DNA of 64,000 nucleotides from Niveibacterium microcysteis (GCF_017161445.1 NZ_CP071060.1:744001-808000), one strand, 5' to 3'; positions 27,846 through 37,901 are shown, numbered from the stretch's first letter. Notes: generated by a model not told the origin, from the letters alone. Made by a program: numbers and translations.

Positions 27846-28328
27846 TCAGGCGTAGGCTTCGAAGCGCTGTGTGGTCGGCGCACTTGAGTTGGCTGCCTGG
27901 TAGGCGCTGGCAATGCGCGCCGCGGCGGTGCTGGCATCTCCGCTTGCATCGGCGGTTGGCGCTTCGGCAGTTGTTTCGTCCTGCGGCGGTGGGGCCTCGG
28001 GCGTGCGTACCCTGAAGGCAGTGAAGTCATTCGACTCGTTCTGGTGGGCGAGCCAATCATTCGCTGCCTCGGCTGATTTGGCGTAGGTCTTGATTGTCTG
28101 CATCGCCATTTGCGTCCGAACGACCTGGCTGCTGAGTTCGTTGACGAAATCAACGTAATCGCTGCTGTGGCCCTTCTTGTTCATTTCGCGCTGGATGACC
28201 GCGCTTTGCATCATGACCTTGCCGGCGGAGCCGGTGAAGTCAAAGCGCTGGGCGATGTCGACGCGCCGCGTGCCGGGCTGCGTCGGATGGGTGGCTTGGA
28301 TCGGGAGGGTGGCTGAGATCGGGGACAT
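27846..28328 (-). CDS. Hypothetical protein, 160 residues
   Basis: No family is recognised. The N-terminus is Pro/Thr-rich and polar, without signal peptide or membrane segment. A predicted helical central part (about 33–90) reads KVMMQSAVIQREMNKKGHSS, then DYVDFVNELSSQ, with few cysteines. The C-terminal third is Ala/Glu/Pro-rich and probably disordered. It sits alone between folD and the two-component system. Codon use matches its neighbours, and the start ATG is followed by a normal-looking reading frame, so it is likely a real gene. Confidence 0.6.
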   Translation of the reverse strand: MSPISATLPIQATHPTQPGTRRVDIAQRFDFTGSAGKVMMQSAVIQREMNKKGHSSDYVDFVNELSSQVVRTQMAMQTIKTYAKSAEAANDWLAHQNESNDFTAFRVRTPEAPPPQDETTAEAPTADASGDASTAAARIASAYQAANSSAPTTQRFEAYA

Positions 28329-28369
28329 TGCGGGCGCTCCGTAGCGATGCTTGATCGTATCGGGGGCTC

Positions 28370-28415
28370 CGCAAAAAGACCCTAGCCCGACGGGACAGTG
28401 GTTTGTCCTGCCGGG
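28370..28415 (-). terminator. Terminator of the two-component operon (minus strand)
   Basis: An imperfect 12-bp inverted repeat (28386–28397 with 28404–28415, 10 of 12 pairs) precedes, on the minus strand, TCTTTTTGC (28380–28372). It lies downstream of the response regulator stop at 28449. Confidence 0.55.
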
Positions 28416-28448
28416 CCGCGGTTGCGGTTCTATTGCGTCGGCGTGTGC

Positions 28449-29081
28449 TCAGCGCCGCGGGGCGTCGGCGCTCATCACCATTTGCACCAGTTCAGCGAGC
28501 GATGAGACGCCCATCTTCTCCATCACGCGGGCACGGTGTACCTCGACTGTCTTGATGCTGATGCCCAGGTCGTCGGCGATCTGCTTGTTGAGGCGGCCGG
28601 CGACAATGAGATCCAGCACCTCGCGCTCGCGCGTGGTGAGCTGGTCGAGTCGGCGCGCGGTTTCGGCGTCCTGGCGGCGTTGCGTGCGCTGGCTGCGCTC
28701 GGCTTCGAGGCACTGCCCGATCAGGCGCAGCATGTCCTGGTCGTTGAAGGGCTTCTCGATGAAGTCGACGGCGCCTTTCTTGAGTGCGGATACCGCCATC
28801 GGCACGTCGCCGTGGCCGGTGATGAAGATCACCGGCAGCGTGGAGTGCTGCGCCACCAGCTTTTCGTATAGCTCCAGGCCGCTCATGCCGGGCATGCGCA
28901 CATCCAGCAGCAGGCAGCCGGTGAGCGTGGGGCTCCAGGCCGCGAGGAAGTCTTCGGCCGAGGCGTAGGTGGCCACCGTGTAGCCTTCGGATTCGAGCAG
29001 CCAGATCAGCGAGTCGCGCAGCGCCTCGTCGTCGTCAACGATATGGACGGTCTGTTCAGGCAGGTTCGACGAGTTGTTCAA
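28449..29081 (-). CDS. FixJ/NarL-type response regulator
   Basis: 210 residues. A receiver domain (about 10–125) has the acidic pair VDDDEAL, the phospho-acceptor Asp in LLDVRMPGMSG and conserved Lys in LKKGAVDFIEKPF. The C-terminal LuxR-type HTH (about 145–205) reads TTREREVLDLIVAGRLNKQI then SIKTVEVHRARVMEKMG. It is a transcription factor activated by phosphorylation. Its start overlaps the end of the kinase gene by 26 bp, so it pairs with that kinase. Confidence 0.92.
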   Translation of the reverse strand: MNNSSNLPEQTVHIVDDDEALRDSLIWLLESEGYTVATYASAEDFLAAWSPTLTGCLLLDVRMPGMSGLELYEKLVAQHSTLPVIFITGHGDVPMAVSALKKGAVDFIEKPFNDQDMLRLIGQCLEAERSQRTQRRQDAETARRLDQLTTREREVLDLIVAGRLNKQIADDLGISIKTVEVHRARVMEKMGVSSLAELVQMVMSADAPRR

Positions 29082-31773
29082 GGGCTTTCTCCGTCGGGAG
29101 GGTGAATCGGAAGATCGAGCCGCCTTCGGGGTTGTTGTCGACCCAAAGACGTCCGTTGTGGAATTCGATGATCGAGCGGCAGATGTTCAGGCCCATGCCC
29201 ATGCCGTCGCTCTTGGTGGTGTAGAAGGCGTTGAAGAGCTTTTCGCGGTCTTCTGCGCTGATGCCGTGGCCGTGGTCCAGCACCGACACCTCGATCGTGT
29301 GTTCGGCGACGCGCGCGGTCACGGTCAGCACACGGCGGTCTTCCTCGCTGTCCTTCATCGATTCGATGCCGTTCTTGACGAGGTTCAGCACCACCTGCTC
29401 GATCATGATGCGGTCGGCAAAGATCGGCGGCAGGTCAGGTGTGATGCGGTTGTCGATGCGCGCGCCATGCTTGCGGGCGTCGATCTCGGCAAAGCCGAGC
29501 GCATCTTCGACGATGTCGGAGAGTCGCACTGCGCCGCGCTGTGGCTCGCTCTTGCGTACGAAGTCACGGATGCGGCGGATGATCTTGCCGGCGCGGTCCG
29601 CCTGGTGCGCCGCCTTCTGCATGGCCACCAGCAGTTCTTCGGGCTTGTAGCGTCCGCTCTGCAGCCGGTTCACGCAGCCCGAGCTGTAGTTGGCGATCGC
29701 CGAGAGCGGCTGGTTCAGTTCGTGTGCGAGCGTGGAGGCCATCTCCCCCATCGTGATCAGCCGCGAGGTGCGTTGCAACCGCTCTTCCTGCTGGCGGTTG
29801 AGTTCTTCCACCGTCTTGCGGTCGGTAATGTCGGTGGCGACCGCCATGCGCACGACGCGGCCGTCGACCCAGCGCGTCGCACGTTCGCGCACATGGAACC
29901 AGCGGGCAGAGATCGGGTGCTGCAGTTCGCCGTCGAAGAGTTCGCGCGGCAGTTGTGCGGCGGTCAGGCGGCGCGGGTCGACCGGATAGTCGCCCAGCTC
30001 GGGTTGCGGTAACGCTAGGCTGTGCGTAGTGCGGCCGATCGCGTCGAGGCCGAAGTCGGCAAGGAAGGCGCGGTTGGCGTAGAGAATTGCATCGCTCTGC
30101 ACGTCGGCAACGAACACCGCGGTATCGAGCCCGTCCAGCACCGCCACGAAGCGCTCGTGTGCCGCGCCGAGTTCGGCCTGGATGCGCTTGGATTCGGTGA
30201 TGTCGCTCATCGCGGCCATCCAGCCGGTCTGCTCGCCTGCGGCATCCACCAGCGGCGACACCATCAGCCGCGAGTATCCATAGCTGCCGTCCTTGCGGCG
30301 GATGCGCAGTTCGAAGCCGTCGGCCGGCGCTTCGCCGGACAGCGACTGGATCAGGTGCTGACGCTGCTGGTCAATTTCGTCCTCGGGCCAGTAGGGGAAG
30401 GGCTCCTCGATGCCGACCAGTTCTTCTTCCGAATAGCCGGTGAGCTGGCAGAAGGCGCGGTTCACATAAATGATGCGGCCCTTCATGTCGGTCGCGCGCA
30501 GGCCGGTCAGCACCGATTCTTCCATCGCTTTGCGGAAGGCCGATTCGGCGCGCCACGCATCTTCGGCAGCCTTGCGGTCGGTCACGTTGTGCGCCACTGC
30601 GTAGATCACACGTTCGCCGGGCACCGGGTTGGCGCTCCACACCAGCCACTTGTAACGATCGTCCGCGCACTTCATGCGCGCCTCGAAGGTGGCGGGGCGG
30701 CCTTCGGCCAGCAACCGCATCTGTTCGCGCGCGCTGTCGAGATCGTCCGGGTGCACCAACTCCAGCAGTTGGCGGCCGACCATGTCGTCGGCGGCATAGC
30801 CGAGGATGCGCTCGAAGGCCGGGTTGAGGCGCCGGTAGTGGCCGTCCAGCGTCATCGTGCACAGCACGTCGAGCGACAGGTTGAAGATGCGGTCGCGTTC
30901 CTTCTCCACCTTGATCCGCCGCAGCATGTGGCCGCGCTGCGCCCAGAGGCTCCAGAACACCAGCACCGAGAGCCCGATGATCAGCGACACCGGTAGCGCG
31001 CTGGGCAGCTCGGCCTCGCCGCGGAACGCCGTCGCGCGCAGCGCGAGACCATTGCCGGGCGGGTCAAACACGATCAGCGACGACAGCGACGAATCGGTCG
31101 CGTTGGTCGAAGTGGCGTTGCTCGCGAGTGGTTCACCGTTGCCGTCGGTGAGCACGAGGCGGTACTTGTCGGAGAACCACGAAGGCACCAGGTGGTGCAG
31201 CAGGCCATCGACCGAATACACCGCGGCGACCATGCCCCATGGCGAGCGCCCGCGTTGCACCGGGATGAATACTTCCACCAGCGCGCTGCCGCTGGCGCCA
31301 CGGTAGGGCTGGCCGTAGGCAGCACGGCCGATCTCGCGTGCATGGCGGGCGACCTGGCCTTGCTCCGGCGTCATCGCATCGCCCGGCAGCCAGTCGGTCG
31401 TGTCGAAGGGGGCCGTCCAGCGCACTTTGCCGCTGGCGTCGATCCAGACGACGTTCAGCAGCTCCGGGTTGTTCGCCAGGTACTGGTTGGTGCGCAGCTG
31501 GAAGGTGTCGGCATCCACCGTGCCGGAGGCAATGTCGCGCGTCAGCTCGTTGAGGAAGTCCTCGTTGGCGACGAAATGCGTGCGCATCGTGCGCTCGGCC
31601 CACTGCACGTCGCGTCCCAGTGCGTTGCGCTCGACGAGCTCTTCCTGTGTCTGCAGCATCCAGACGATGGTGAGCATGGCGAGTGCGAACACCACCACGG
31701 CCACGTAGGGGGCGGTGGTGAAGAGTTCGAGGCGACTTGCGCCTTCCTTGCCGGAACGGGGCAGAATGTTCAT
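29056..31773 (-). CDS. Multi-PAS membrane sensor histidine kinase
   Basis: 905 residues. A short cytoplasmic start is followed by a membrane helix (about 22–40), a large periplasmic sensor region (about 45–270, double-Cache-like by size), a second helix (PVSLIIGLSVLVFWSLW), then three PAS domains (starting near FNLSLDVLCTMTLDG, AFRKAMEESVLTGLRAT and ERFVAVLDGLDTAVFVA). HisKA follows with phospho-acceptor His about 684 in STLAHELNQPLSAIANYSSG, and an HATPase with GMGMGLNICRSIIEFHNGRL. It resembles DctS/FixL-type kinases. The ATG at complement 31771–31773 is used; more upstream codons would add a non-membrane extension. It is divergent from a periplasmic binding-protein gene. Confidence 0.88.
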   Translation of the reverse strand: MNILPRSGKEGASRLELFTTAPYVAVVVFALAMLTIVWMLQTQEELVERNALGRDVQWAERTMRTHFVANEDFLNELTRDIASGTVDADTFQLRTNQYLANNPELLNVVWIDASGKVRWTAPFDTTDWLPGDAMTPEQGQVARHAREIGRAAYGQPYRGASGSALVEVFIPVQRGRSPWGMVAAVYSVDGLLHHLVPSWFSDKYRLVLTDGNGEPLASNATSTNATDSSLSSLIVFDPPGNGLALRATAFRGEAELPSALPVSLIIGLSVLVFWSLWAQRGHMLRRIKVEKERDRIFNLSLDVLCTMTLDGHYRRLNPAFERILGYAADDMVGRQLLELVHPDDLDSAREQMRLLAEGRPATFEARMKCADDRYKWLVWSANPVPGERVIYAVAHNVTDRKAAEDAWRAESAFRKAMEESVLTGLRATDMKGRIIYVNRAFCQLTGYSEEELVGIEEPFPYWPEDEIDQQRQHLIQSLSGEAPADGFELRIRRKDGSYGYSRLMVSPLVDAAGEQTGWMAAMSDITESKRIQAELGAAHERFVAVLDGLDTAVFVADVQSDAILYANRAFLADFGLDAIGRTTHSLALPQPELGDYPVDPRRLTAAQLPRELFDGELQHPISARWFHVRERATRWVDGRVVRMAVATDITDRKTVEELNRQQEERLQRTSRLITMGEMASTLAHELNQPLSAIANYSSGCVNRLQSGRYKPEELLVAMQKAAHQADRAGKIIRRIRDFVRKSEPQRGAVRLSDIVEDALGFAEIDARKHGARIDNRITPDLPPIFADRIMIEQVVLNLVKNGIESMKDSEEDRRVLTVTARVAEHTIEVSVLDHGHGISAEDREKLFNAFYTTKSDGMGMGLNICRSIIEFHNGRLWVDNNPEGGSIFRFTLPTEKALEQLVEPA

Positions 31774-31882
31774 CTTGGAATCTGGGCGCCGGGGGGCATT
31801 GTCCGGGTTCGCCTGCCGTCGGCGATAGGGGTTTCCCCCGCACGGCGCTGCAGAGACAGAAGAATAGCGGAGGAGAGCGCTC

Positions 31883-33067
31883 TTGATCGCATCCGTGCTG
31901 CGTGTTTTCGCGTTATGCCTGCTTCTGTCGCCGTGCTGGGCGGCGGATTCCATCCGGATCGGTGTGTCCGGTCCATTCACAGGCGGATCGAGCCCGATGG
32001 GGCTGTCGATGCGCGATGGCATCCGCATCGCGGCGGCCGAGATCAATGCCGCCGGTGGCGTGCTGGGGCGGCCGGTGGAATTGGTCGAGCGCGATGACGA
32101 GGCGCGCAACGAACGTGGTGTTGCGGTCGCGCAGCAGCTGATCGGGCAGGACAAGGTGGTCGCGATGGTGGGCATCGTAAACACCGGGGTCGCCTTGGCG
32201 AGCCAGCGTTACTACCAGTCGGCCCGGATTCCGGTGATCACCGCGGTGGCGACCGGCTCGCTGATCACCCGCCAGTTTCTGCCGCCCGCGTATGCCGATA
32301 ACTACATCTTCCGCCTCTCCTGCGCGGATGCCTTGCAGGCCGCGATGATCGTCGACGAGGCGGTTGAGCGGCGGCACTTCACGCGGGTGGCGATCCTGCA
32401 CGACGCAACCAACTATGGGCAGCTTGGGCGAAATGACCTCGAGCGCGCGCTGGAAAAACGCGGCCTGCGTCCGGTGGCGGTCGAACGCTACAACCCGGGT
32501 GACGTGGATCTCTCGGCGCCCGTGTTGCGCGCCAAACGCGCCGGGGCCGAGGCGATCCTGACCTACGGTATCGGTCCGGAACTTGCCCGTATCGCGAACG
32601 CCACTGCCAAGCTGGGCTGGAAGGTACCCATGATCGGCAGCTGGACACTGTCGATGTCCACCTTCATCGACAGTGCCGGGCCCAACGCGGAAGGCGCGCG
32701 GATGCCGCAGACTTACCTGGTCGAAGACCCGCATCCGCGCGCGCAGGCTTTCCGCGAGGCCTGGCAGAAGGCGGCCGGTTCCGACCGGATGTTGTCGCCT
32801 TCAGCCGCGGCGCAGGGCTACGACGCGCTGCGTCTGCTGGTCGCGGCGATCCGCCAGGCCGGCACCACCGAAGGCCCGAAGATCCGCGAGGCGCTGGAGG
32901 ATCTGCATGACCCGGTGGACGGCGTGCTGATGACCTATCAACGGCCGTTCTCGGTCAGCGATCACGAGGCCATCAAGACGAGTCGCATGGCTTATCTGGC
33001 TGAAGTGCGCCGCGGGCAGGTCGTGTTCGCCTACGACGACGATCGCAAACGGGCGGCCAGTCGTTGA
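31883..33067 (+). CDS. Periplasmic substrate-binding protein (branched-chain amino acid type)
   Basis: 394 residues. A signal peptide (LRVFALCLLLSPCWA) is followed by a type I periplasmic binding fold with RIGVSGPFTGGSSPMGLSMR and IAAAEINAAGGVLGRPVEL. The start is TTG 31883 with GGAGGA about 8 bp upstream, an unusual initiation codon; it is supported by the signal peptide beginning there. No permease or ATPase genes are nearby. It could be the ligand-binding partner of the divergent sensor kinase, or a solute receptor for a transporter encoded elsewhere. Ligand unknown. Confidence 0.85.
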   Translation: MIASVLRVFALCLLLSPCWAADSIRIGVSGPFTGGSSPMGLSMRDGIRIAAAEINAAGGVLGRPVELVERDDEARNERGVAVAQQLIGQDKVVAMVGIVNTGVALASQRYYQSARIPVITAVATGSLITRQFLPPAYADNYIFRLSCADALQAAMIVDEAVERRHFTRVAILHDATNYGQLGRNDLERALEKRGLRPVAVERYNPGDVDLSAPVLRAKRAGAEAILTYGIGPELARIANATAKLGWKVPMIGSWTLSMSTFIDSAGPNAEGARMPQTYLVEDPHPRAQAFREAWQKAAGSDRMLSPSAAAQGYDALRLLVAAIRQAGTTEGPKIREALEDLHDPVDGVLMTYQRPFSVSDHEAIKTSRMAYLAEVRRGQVVFAYDDDRKRAASR

Positions 33068-33245
33068 CGCTGCCGCCGTGAAGGCGGATGTCTCTTTCTT
33101 GGCCGCGATGGCCTTTCCTCTGAAGCGCTCGAATGGCATGCCAAGCAGCCTGTTCGATCGCGCGGCGCAGAAAATGTTGCATTGCATCAATGGTTTGCAA
33201 ACGCCCGTTTGAATCTCGGGCGTTGCCTGTTTGAGCAATTTTCTA

Positions 33246-33274
33246 TTGCACGATGCGGTAAGCTGTTTTATCTT
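33246..33274 (+). promoter_or_regulatory. Sigma70-type promoter candidate for aceE leader
   Basis: TTGCAC (33246–33251), 17 bp, TATCTT (33269–33274). Both hexamers match at four positions. The predicted start near 33281 gives a leader of about 160 nt before aceE, with a terminator-like hairpin near its end. Confidence 0.45.
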
Positions 33275-33373
33275 CTGAAAAGTAACGCCGATTTCCCGCT
33301 GGCCGCTGCTTCAGCCACGGATTAAGCTAGAACTGCGCGCGCCCACGATGGACTGCCGCAGGACTGGATACGC

Positions 33374-33404
33374 AACCGCCGCCCACCGAGGCGGCGGGTT
33401 TTTT
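33374..33404 (+). terminator. Terminator-like hairpin in the aceE leader
   Basis: AACCGCCGCC (33374–33383) pairs with GGCGGCGGGTT (33390–33400) across loop CACCGA, with a following T-run to 33404. It sits 37 bp before the aceE start, downstream of the candidate promoter. It could end a short transcript or act as an attenuator. Confidence 0.7.
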
Positions 33405-33440
33405 GATTGCCCGAATCAAACGAGGAAGGAGATCGCACCG

Positions 33441-36119
33441 ATGGCCTCTTTGCCCAACGTGCTGCTGCAGTCCGACATCGACGCGCAGGAGACGAAGGAG
33501 TGGCTTGAAGCGCTCGCCGGCGTGCTGGCCCAGGAAGGACCTGAGCGCGCCCATTACCTGATCGAGCGCCTGATCGAAGCGGCGCGCGAAGATGGCGCCG
33601 ACATTCCGTACAGCGCCAACACTGCATACATCAACACCATCCCGGCTGAACAACAGCCGAAATACCCGGGTGACACCACGATCGAAAGCCGCATCCAGGC
33701 TTTCCTGCGCTGGAACGCCATGGCGATGGTGGTGCGCGCGAACAAGGACACCAACGTCGGCGGTCACATCGCCTCGTACGCGTCGGCCGCGACGCTGTAT
33801 GACGTGGGCTTCAACTGGTTCTGGAAGTCGCCTTCCAACCCGGACGGTGGCGACCTGATCTTCTTCCAAGGGCACTCGATCCCGGGCGTCTACGCTCGTG
33901 CGCACATGCTCGGCCGCCTGACCGACGAGCAGCTCGACAACTTCCGCCAGGAGACCTCGGGCAAGGGCGTGTCGTCCTACCCGCACCCCTGGCTGATGCC
34001 GGATTTCTGGCAGTTCCCGACCGTGTCGATGGGCCTCGGCCCGCTGCAGGCCATCTACCAGGCCCGCTTCATGAAATACCTCGACAACCGCGGCCTCGCC
34101 AAGACCGAAGGCCGCAAGGTCTGGGCCTTCCTCGGCGACGGCGAGATGGACGAGGTCGATTCGATGGGCGCGATCGGCGTGGCCGGCCGCGAACAGCTCG
34201 ACAACCTGGTCTTCGTCGTGAACTGCAACCTGCAGCGTCTCGACGGCCCGGTGCGCGGCAACGCCAAGATCATCCAGGAACTGGAAGCCGAATTCCGCGG
34301 CGCCGGCTGGAACGTCATCAAGGTTATCTGGGGCACGCACTGGGATACGCTGCTGCAGCGTGACAAGGCGGGCATCCTGAAGAAGCGCATGATGGAGGCG
34401 GTGGACGGCGAATACCAGACCTTCAAGTCGAAGGACGGCGCCTACGTTCGCGAGCACTTCTTCAACACACCGGAACTCAAGGCGCTGGTCGCCGACTGGA
34501 CCGACGACGACATCTGGCGCCTGAACCGCGGCGGCCACGATATCTTCAAGGTGTTTGCAGCATACAAGGCCGCCACCGAGCACAAGGGCCAGCCGACGCT
34601 GATCCTCGCCAAGACCATCAAGGGCTTTGGCATGGGCTCTTCGGGTGAAGCGCAGAACATCACCCACCAGCAAAAGAAGATGAATCACGAATCGCTGCTG
34701 CGTTTCCGTGACCGCTTCGAGATCCCGGTGCCGGACGACAAGGTCGACGAGATGCCGCTGGTGAAGTTCGAGGAAGGCTCGCCAGAGCTCACCTACATGC
34801 GCCAGCGCCGCATGGACCTCGGCGGTTATCTGCCGAGCCGTCGCGTCAAGGGCGATACGCTGCAAGTGCCGGCGCTGAGTGCGTTCGATGCGCAGCTGAA
34901 AGCGTCCGGCGAAGGCCGCGAGTTCTCGACCACGATGGCCTTTGTCCGCATCCTCAACACGATGCTCAAGGACAAGAACATCGGCCGCCACGTCGTGCCG
35001 ATCGTGCCGGATGAGTCCCGCACCTTCGGGATGGAAGGCATGTTCCGTCAGTTCGGCATCTGGAACCAGTTCGGCCAGAAGTACGTGCCGCAGGATCACG
35101 ACCAGCTGATGTTCTACAAGGAGAGCCGCGAAGGGCAGATCCTGCAGGAGGGCATCAACGAAGCCGGTGCAATGAGCTCGTGGATCGCCGCGGCGACCTC
35201 GTACTCGGTGCACAACGTGCCGATGATCCCGGTCTACATCTACTACTCGATGTTCGGCCACCAGCGCGTGATGGATCTGTGCTGGGCGGCAGGCGACTCG
35301 CGCGCCCGCGGCTTCCTGATCGGCGGCACCGCCGGCCGTACCACGCTGAACGGCGAAGGCCTGCAGCACGAAGATGGCCACTCGCAGATTCTCGCGAACC
35401 TGGTGCCCAACTGTGTCACCTACGACCCGACCTTCTCGTACGAGCTGGCGGTGATCGTTCAGGACGGCCTGCGCCGCATGTACGGTGAGCAGGAAGATGT
35501 GTACTACTACATCACCGTGATGAACGAGAACTACGAGCATCCGGCGATGCCCGAGGGCGCGGAAGCGAACATCCTCAAGGGGATGTACAAGTTCCGTGAA
35601 GGCGCGAAGGGCAAGGCAAAGCAGCCGCGCGTTCAGCTGCTCGGTTCCGGCACGATCTTCCGCGAAGTCATCGCTGCGGCGGACCTGCTGCGCGAAGACT
35701 GGGGTGTCGAGTCCGACATCTGGGGCTGCCCGAGCTTCAACGAGCTGGCGCGCGACGGTATCGACGTCACCCGCTGGAACTTGCTGCACCCGCTCGAAAC
35801 GCCGCGTGTGTCGCATGTCGAGACCCTGCTGAAGGACACGACCGGCCCGGTGATCGCCGCGACCGACTACGTCAAGCTGTTCAGCGAGCAGATCCGCCCC
35901 TACGTGCCGCGTCGCTACGTCACGCTCGGCACCGATGGTTACGGCCGCTCCGATACCCGCGAAGCCCTGCGCAACCACTTCGAGGTGGATCGTCGCTGGG
36001 TCACGGTTGCTGCCCTCAAGGCTCTGGCCGACGAAGGCACGATCGATCGCGAAAAGGTGGCGCAGGCGATTGCCAAATACGGCATCGACATCAACAAGCC
36101 GAACCCCATCACCGTCTGA
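33441..36119 (+). CDS. aceE: Pyruvate dehydrogenase E1, homodimeric
   Basis: 892 residues, the homodimeric E1 of proteobacteria. It decarboxylates pyruvate with thiamine diphosphate and acetylates the lipoyl domain of E2. The ThDP-binding region reads FLGDGEMDEVDSMGA followed by the NCNLQRLDGPVRGN motif. Other markers are GHQRVMDLCWAAGD and GRTTLNGEGLQHEDGHS. The ATG at 33441 has AAGGAG 9 bp upstream; an in-frame ATG at 33348 would require translating through the hairpin and is rejected. It heads the aceE–aceF–lpd operon. Confidence 0.96.
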   Translation: MASLPNVLLQSDIDAQETKEWLEALAGVLAQEGPERAHYLIERLIEAAREDGADIPYSANTAYINTIPAEQQPKYPGDTTIESRIQAFLRWNAMAMVVRANKDTNVGGHIASYASAATLYDVGFNWFWKSPSNPDGGDLIFFQGHSIPGVYARAHMLGRLTDEQLDNFRQETSGKGVSSYPHPWLMPDFWQFPTVSMGLGPLQAIYQARFMKYLDNRGLAKTEGRKVWAFLGDGEMDEVDSMGAIGVAGREQLDNLVFVVNCNLQRLDGPVRGNAKIIQELEAEFRGAGWNVIKVIWGTHWDTLLQRDKAGILKKRMMEAVDGEYQTFKSKDGAYVREHFFNTPELKALVADWTDDDIWRLNRGGHDIFKVFAAYKAATEHKGQPTLILAKTIKGFGMGSSGEAQNITHQQKKMNHESLLRFRDRFEIPVPDDKVDEMPLVKFEEGSPELTYMRQRRMDLGGYLPSRRVKGDTLQVPALSAFDAQLKASGEGREFSTTMAFVRILNTMLKDKNIGRHVVPIVPDESRTFGMEGMFRQFGIWNQFGQKYVPQDHDQLMFYKESREGQILQEGINEAGAMSSWIAAATSYSVHNVPMIPVYIYYSMFGHQRVMDLCWAAGDSRARGFLIGGTAGRTTLNGEGLQHEDGHSQILANLVPNCVTYDPTFSYELAVIVQDGLRRMYGEQEDVYYYITVMNENYEHPAMPEGAEANILKGMYKFREGAKGKAKQPRVQLLGSGTIFREVIAAADLLREDWGVESDIWGCPSFNELARDGIDVTRWNLLHPLETPRVSHVETLLKDTTGPVIAATDYVKLFSEQIRPYVPRRYVTLGTDGYGRSDTREALRNHFEVDRRWVTVAALKALADEGTIDREKVAQAIAKYGIDINKPNPITV

Positions 36120-36209
36120 TCGCAAACCCCGCGCAGTGGGCCGCCTGGATGCGGCCTGCTGCACCGGCGCGTTTGCGTCGCGGGGATTGCCTCCCACAGA
36201 GGAACGCAC

Positions 36210-37901
36210 ATGAGCCAACTCATCGAAGTGAAGGTTCCCGACATCGGCGACTTCAAGGACGTGCCGGTGATCGAGGTGGCTGTCAAACCGGGTGATTCGG
36301 TCGAGGCCGAAGCCACCCTGCTGACGCTGGAATCGGACAAGGCCACGATGGATGTGCCGAGCCCGGTTGCCGGCGTGGTCAAGGAAATCAAGGTTGTCGT
36401 CGGCGACAAGGTCGCCGAGGGCACGCTGGTCGTGATCCTGGAAGCAGGCGCCGCCGCTGCGCCGGCGCCCGCCCCGGCAGCCGCCGCTGCAGCCCCTGCA
36501 CCCGCACCCGCGGCGGCCGCCCCTGTCGCGGCTGCTCCCGCGCCGGCCGCACCGGCTGCTGGCGGTGGTCTGGTCGAAGTTACGGTGCCGGATATTGGCG
36601 ACTTTGCCGACGTGCCGGTGATCGAAGTGGCCGTGAAGGTGGGCGACACGGTCGCCGCCGACGCACCGGTCGTCACGCTCGAATCCGACAAGGCAACGAT
36701 GGATGTGCCGACGCCGGTGGCTGGCGTCGTCAAGGATGTGAAGGTCAAGGTCGGTGATCGCGTGTCGCAAGGCGCGCTGATCCTGGTGATCGAGGCTGCG
36801 GGCGGCGCTGCCGTGCCGGCCGCTGCAGTGGCGCCGGCTCCGGCGCCTGCTGCGGCCCCCGCACCGGTGGCTGCTGCACCCGCTGCCGCTGCACCCGCTG
36901 CCGCGCCCGCCGTGGCTGCTCCGGTTGCGGCTGCGCCGGCGATCACCGCGCCGGCCGGCAAGGCTCACGCCAGCCCGTCGGTGCGCCGTTTCGCGCGCGA
37001 CCTGGGCGTCGACATCGCCAAGGTGCCGGGCACCGGGCCCAAGGGCCGCGTGCTGCACGAAGACGTGCAGAACTTCATCAAGGGCGTGTTCAGCCAGATC
37101 TCGACCGGCGCGCTGGTGCCGGCCGGGTCGGCGGGCGCTGCAGGTGGCGGCGTCACCGGTGGTGGCGAGCTCAACCTGCTGCCGTGGCCGAAGGTCGACT
37201 TCAGCAAGTTCGGCCCGGTCGACGCCAAGCCGCTGTCGCGCATCAAGAAGATCTCTGGCGCCAACTTGCACCGCAACTGGGTCCAGATCCCGCACGTCAC
37301 CAACCATGACGACGCGGACATCACCGATCTGGAAGCCTTCCGCGTGCAGATGAACAAGGAACTCGAGAAGAGTGGCGTCAAGCTGACCATGCTCGCGTTC
37401 ATGATCAAGGCGGCGGTTGCGGCGCTGAAGAAGTTCCCGACCTTCAACGCCTCGCTCGACGGCGACAACCTGGTGCTCAAGCAGTACTACCACATCGGTT
37501 TCGCTGCCGACACGCCGAACGGCCTGGTTGTGCCGGTGATCCGCGATGCGGACAAGAAGGGCGTCTCCGCGATCGCACAGGAAATGGGCGAACTGGCGAA
37601 GCTCGCACGCGACGGCAAGCTCAAGCCCGACCAGATGCAGGGCGGCTGCTTCACGATCAGCTCGCTGGGCGGTATCGGTGGCGTGTACTTCACGCCGATC
37701 ATCAACGCGCCAGAAGTCGCCATCATGGGCGTCTGCAAGTCGCAGATCCGCCCGGTGTGGGACGGCTCGGCCTTTGTGCCGCGCCTGATGCTGCCGCTGT
37801 CGCTGTCGTGGGATCACCGCGTCATCGACGGTGCCGAGGCTGCCCGTTTCAATGCTTACTTCGCCGGCGTGCTGCAGGACTTCCGCCGCGTGCTGCTCTG
37901 A
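36210..37901 (+). CDS. aceF: Pyruvate dehydrogenase E2, dihydrolipoyl acetyltransferase
   Basis: 563 residues. Two lipoyl domains (about 1–75 and 120–195) each carry the lipoylation lysine in [10 protein letters not shown]. Ala/Pro-rich flexible linkers separate them from a subunit-binding domain ([21 protein letters not shown], in parts) and a catalytic core. The active-site signature [13 protein letters not shown] is near the C-terminus. It transfers acetyl groups to CoA. It begins 90 bp after aceE and ends 16 bp before lpd. Confidence 0.96.
   Translation: MSQLIEVKVPDIGDFKDVPVIEVAVKPGDSVEAEATLLTLESDKATMDVPSPVAGVVKEIKVVVGDKVAEGTLVVILEAGAAAAPAPAPAAAAAAPAPAPAAAAPVAAAPAPAAPAAGGGLVEVTVPDIGDFADVPVIEVAVKVGDTVAADAPVVTLESDKATMDVPTPVAGVVKDVKVKVGDRVSQGALILVIEAAGGAAVPAAAVAPAPAPAAAPAPVAAAPAAAAPAAAPAVAAPVAAAPAITAPAGKAHASPSVRRFARDLGVDIAKVPGTGPKGRVLHEDVQNFIKGVFSQISTGALVPAGSAGAAGGGVTGGGELNLLPWPKVDFSKFGPVDAKPLSRIKKISGANLHRNWVQIPHVTNHDDADITDLEAFRVQMNKELEKSGVKLTMLAFMIKAAVAALKKFPTFNASLDGDNLVLKQYYHIGFAADTPNGLVVPVIRDADKKGVSAIAQEMGELAKLARDGKLKPDQMQGGCFTISSLGGIGGVYFTPIINAPEVAIMGVCKSQIRPVWDGSAFVPRLMLPLSLSWDHRVIDGAEAARFNAYFAGVLQDFRRVLL

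Larger units (their letters stand above)
33068..33440 (+). other. 373-bp non-coding region before aceE
   Basis: No gene is supported. It holds a weak inverted repeat (AACGCCCG / CGGGCGTT at 33201–33225), a candidate promoter at 33246–33274 and a terminator-like hairpin at 33374–33404, each listed separately. Confidence 0.5.

Noticed and set aside
33348..33440. An upstream in-frame start for aceE (ATG 33348)
   Set aside because: It would force translation through the terminator hairpin and adds a 31-residue stretch absent from E1 proteins; ATG 33441 has a clear ribosome site.
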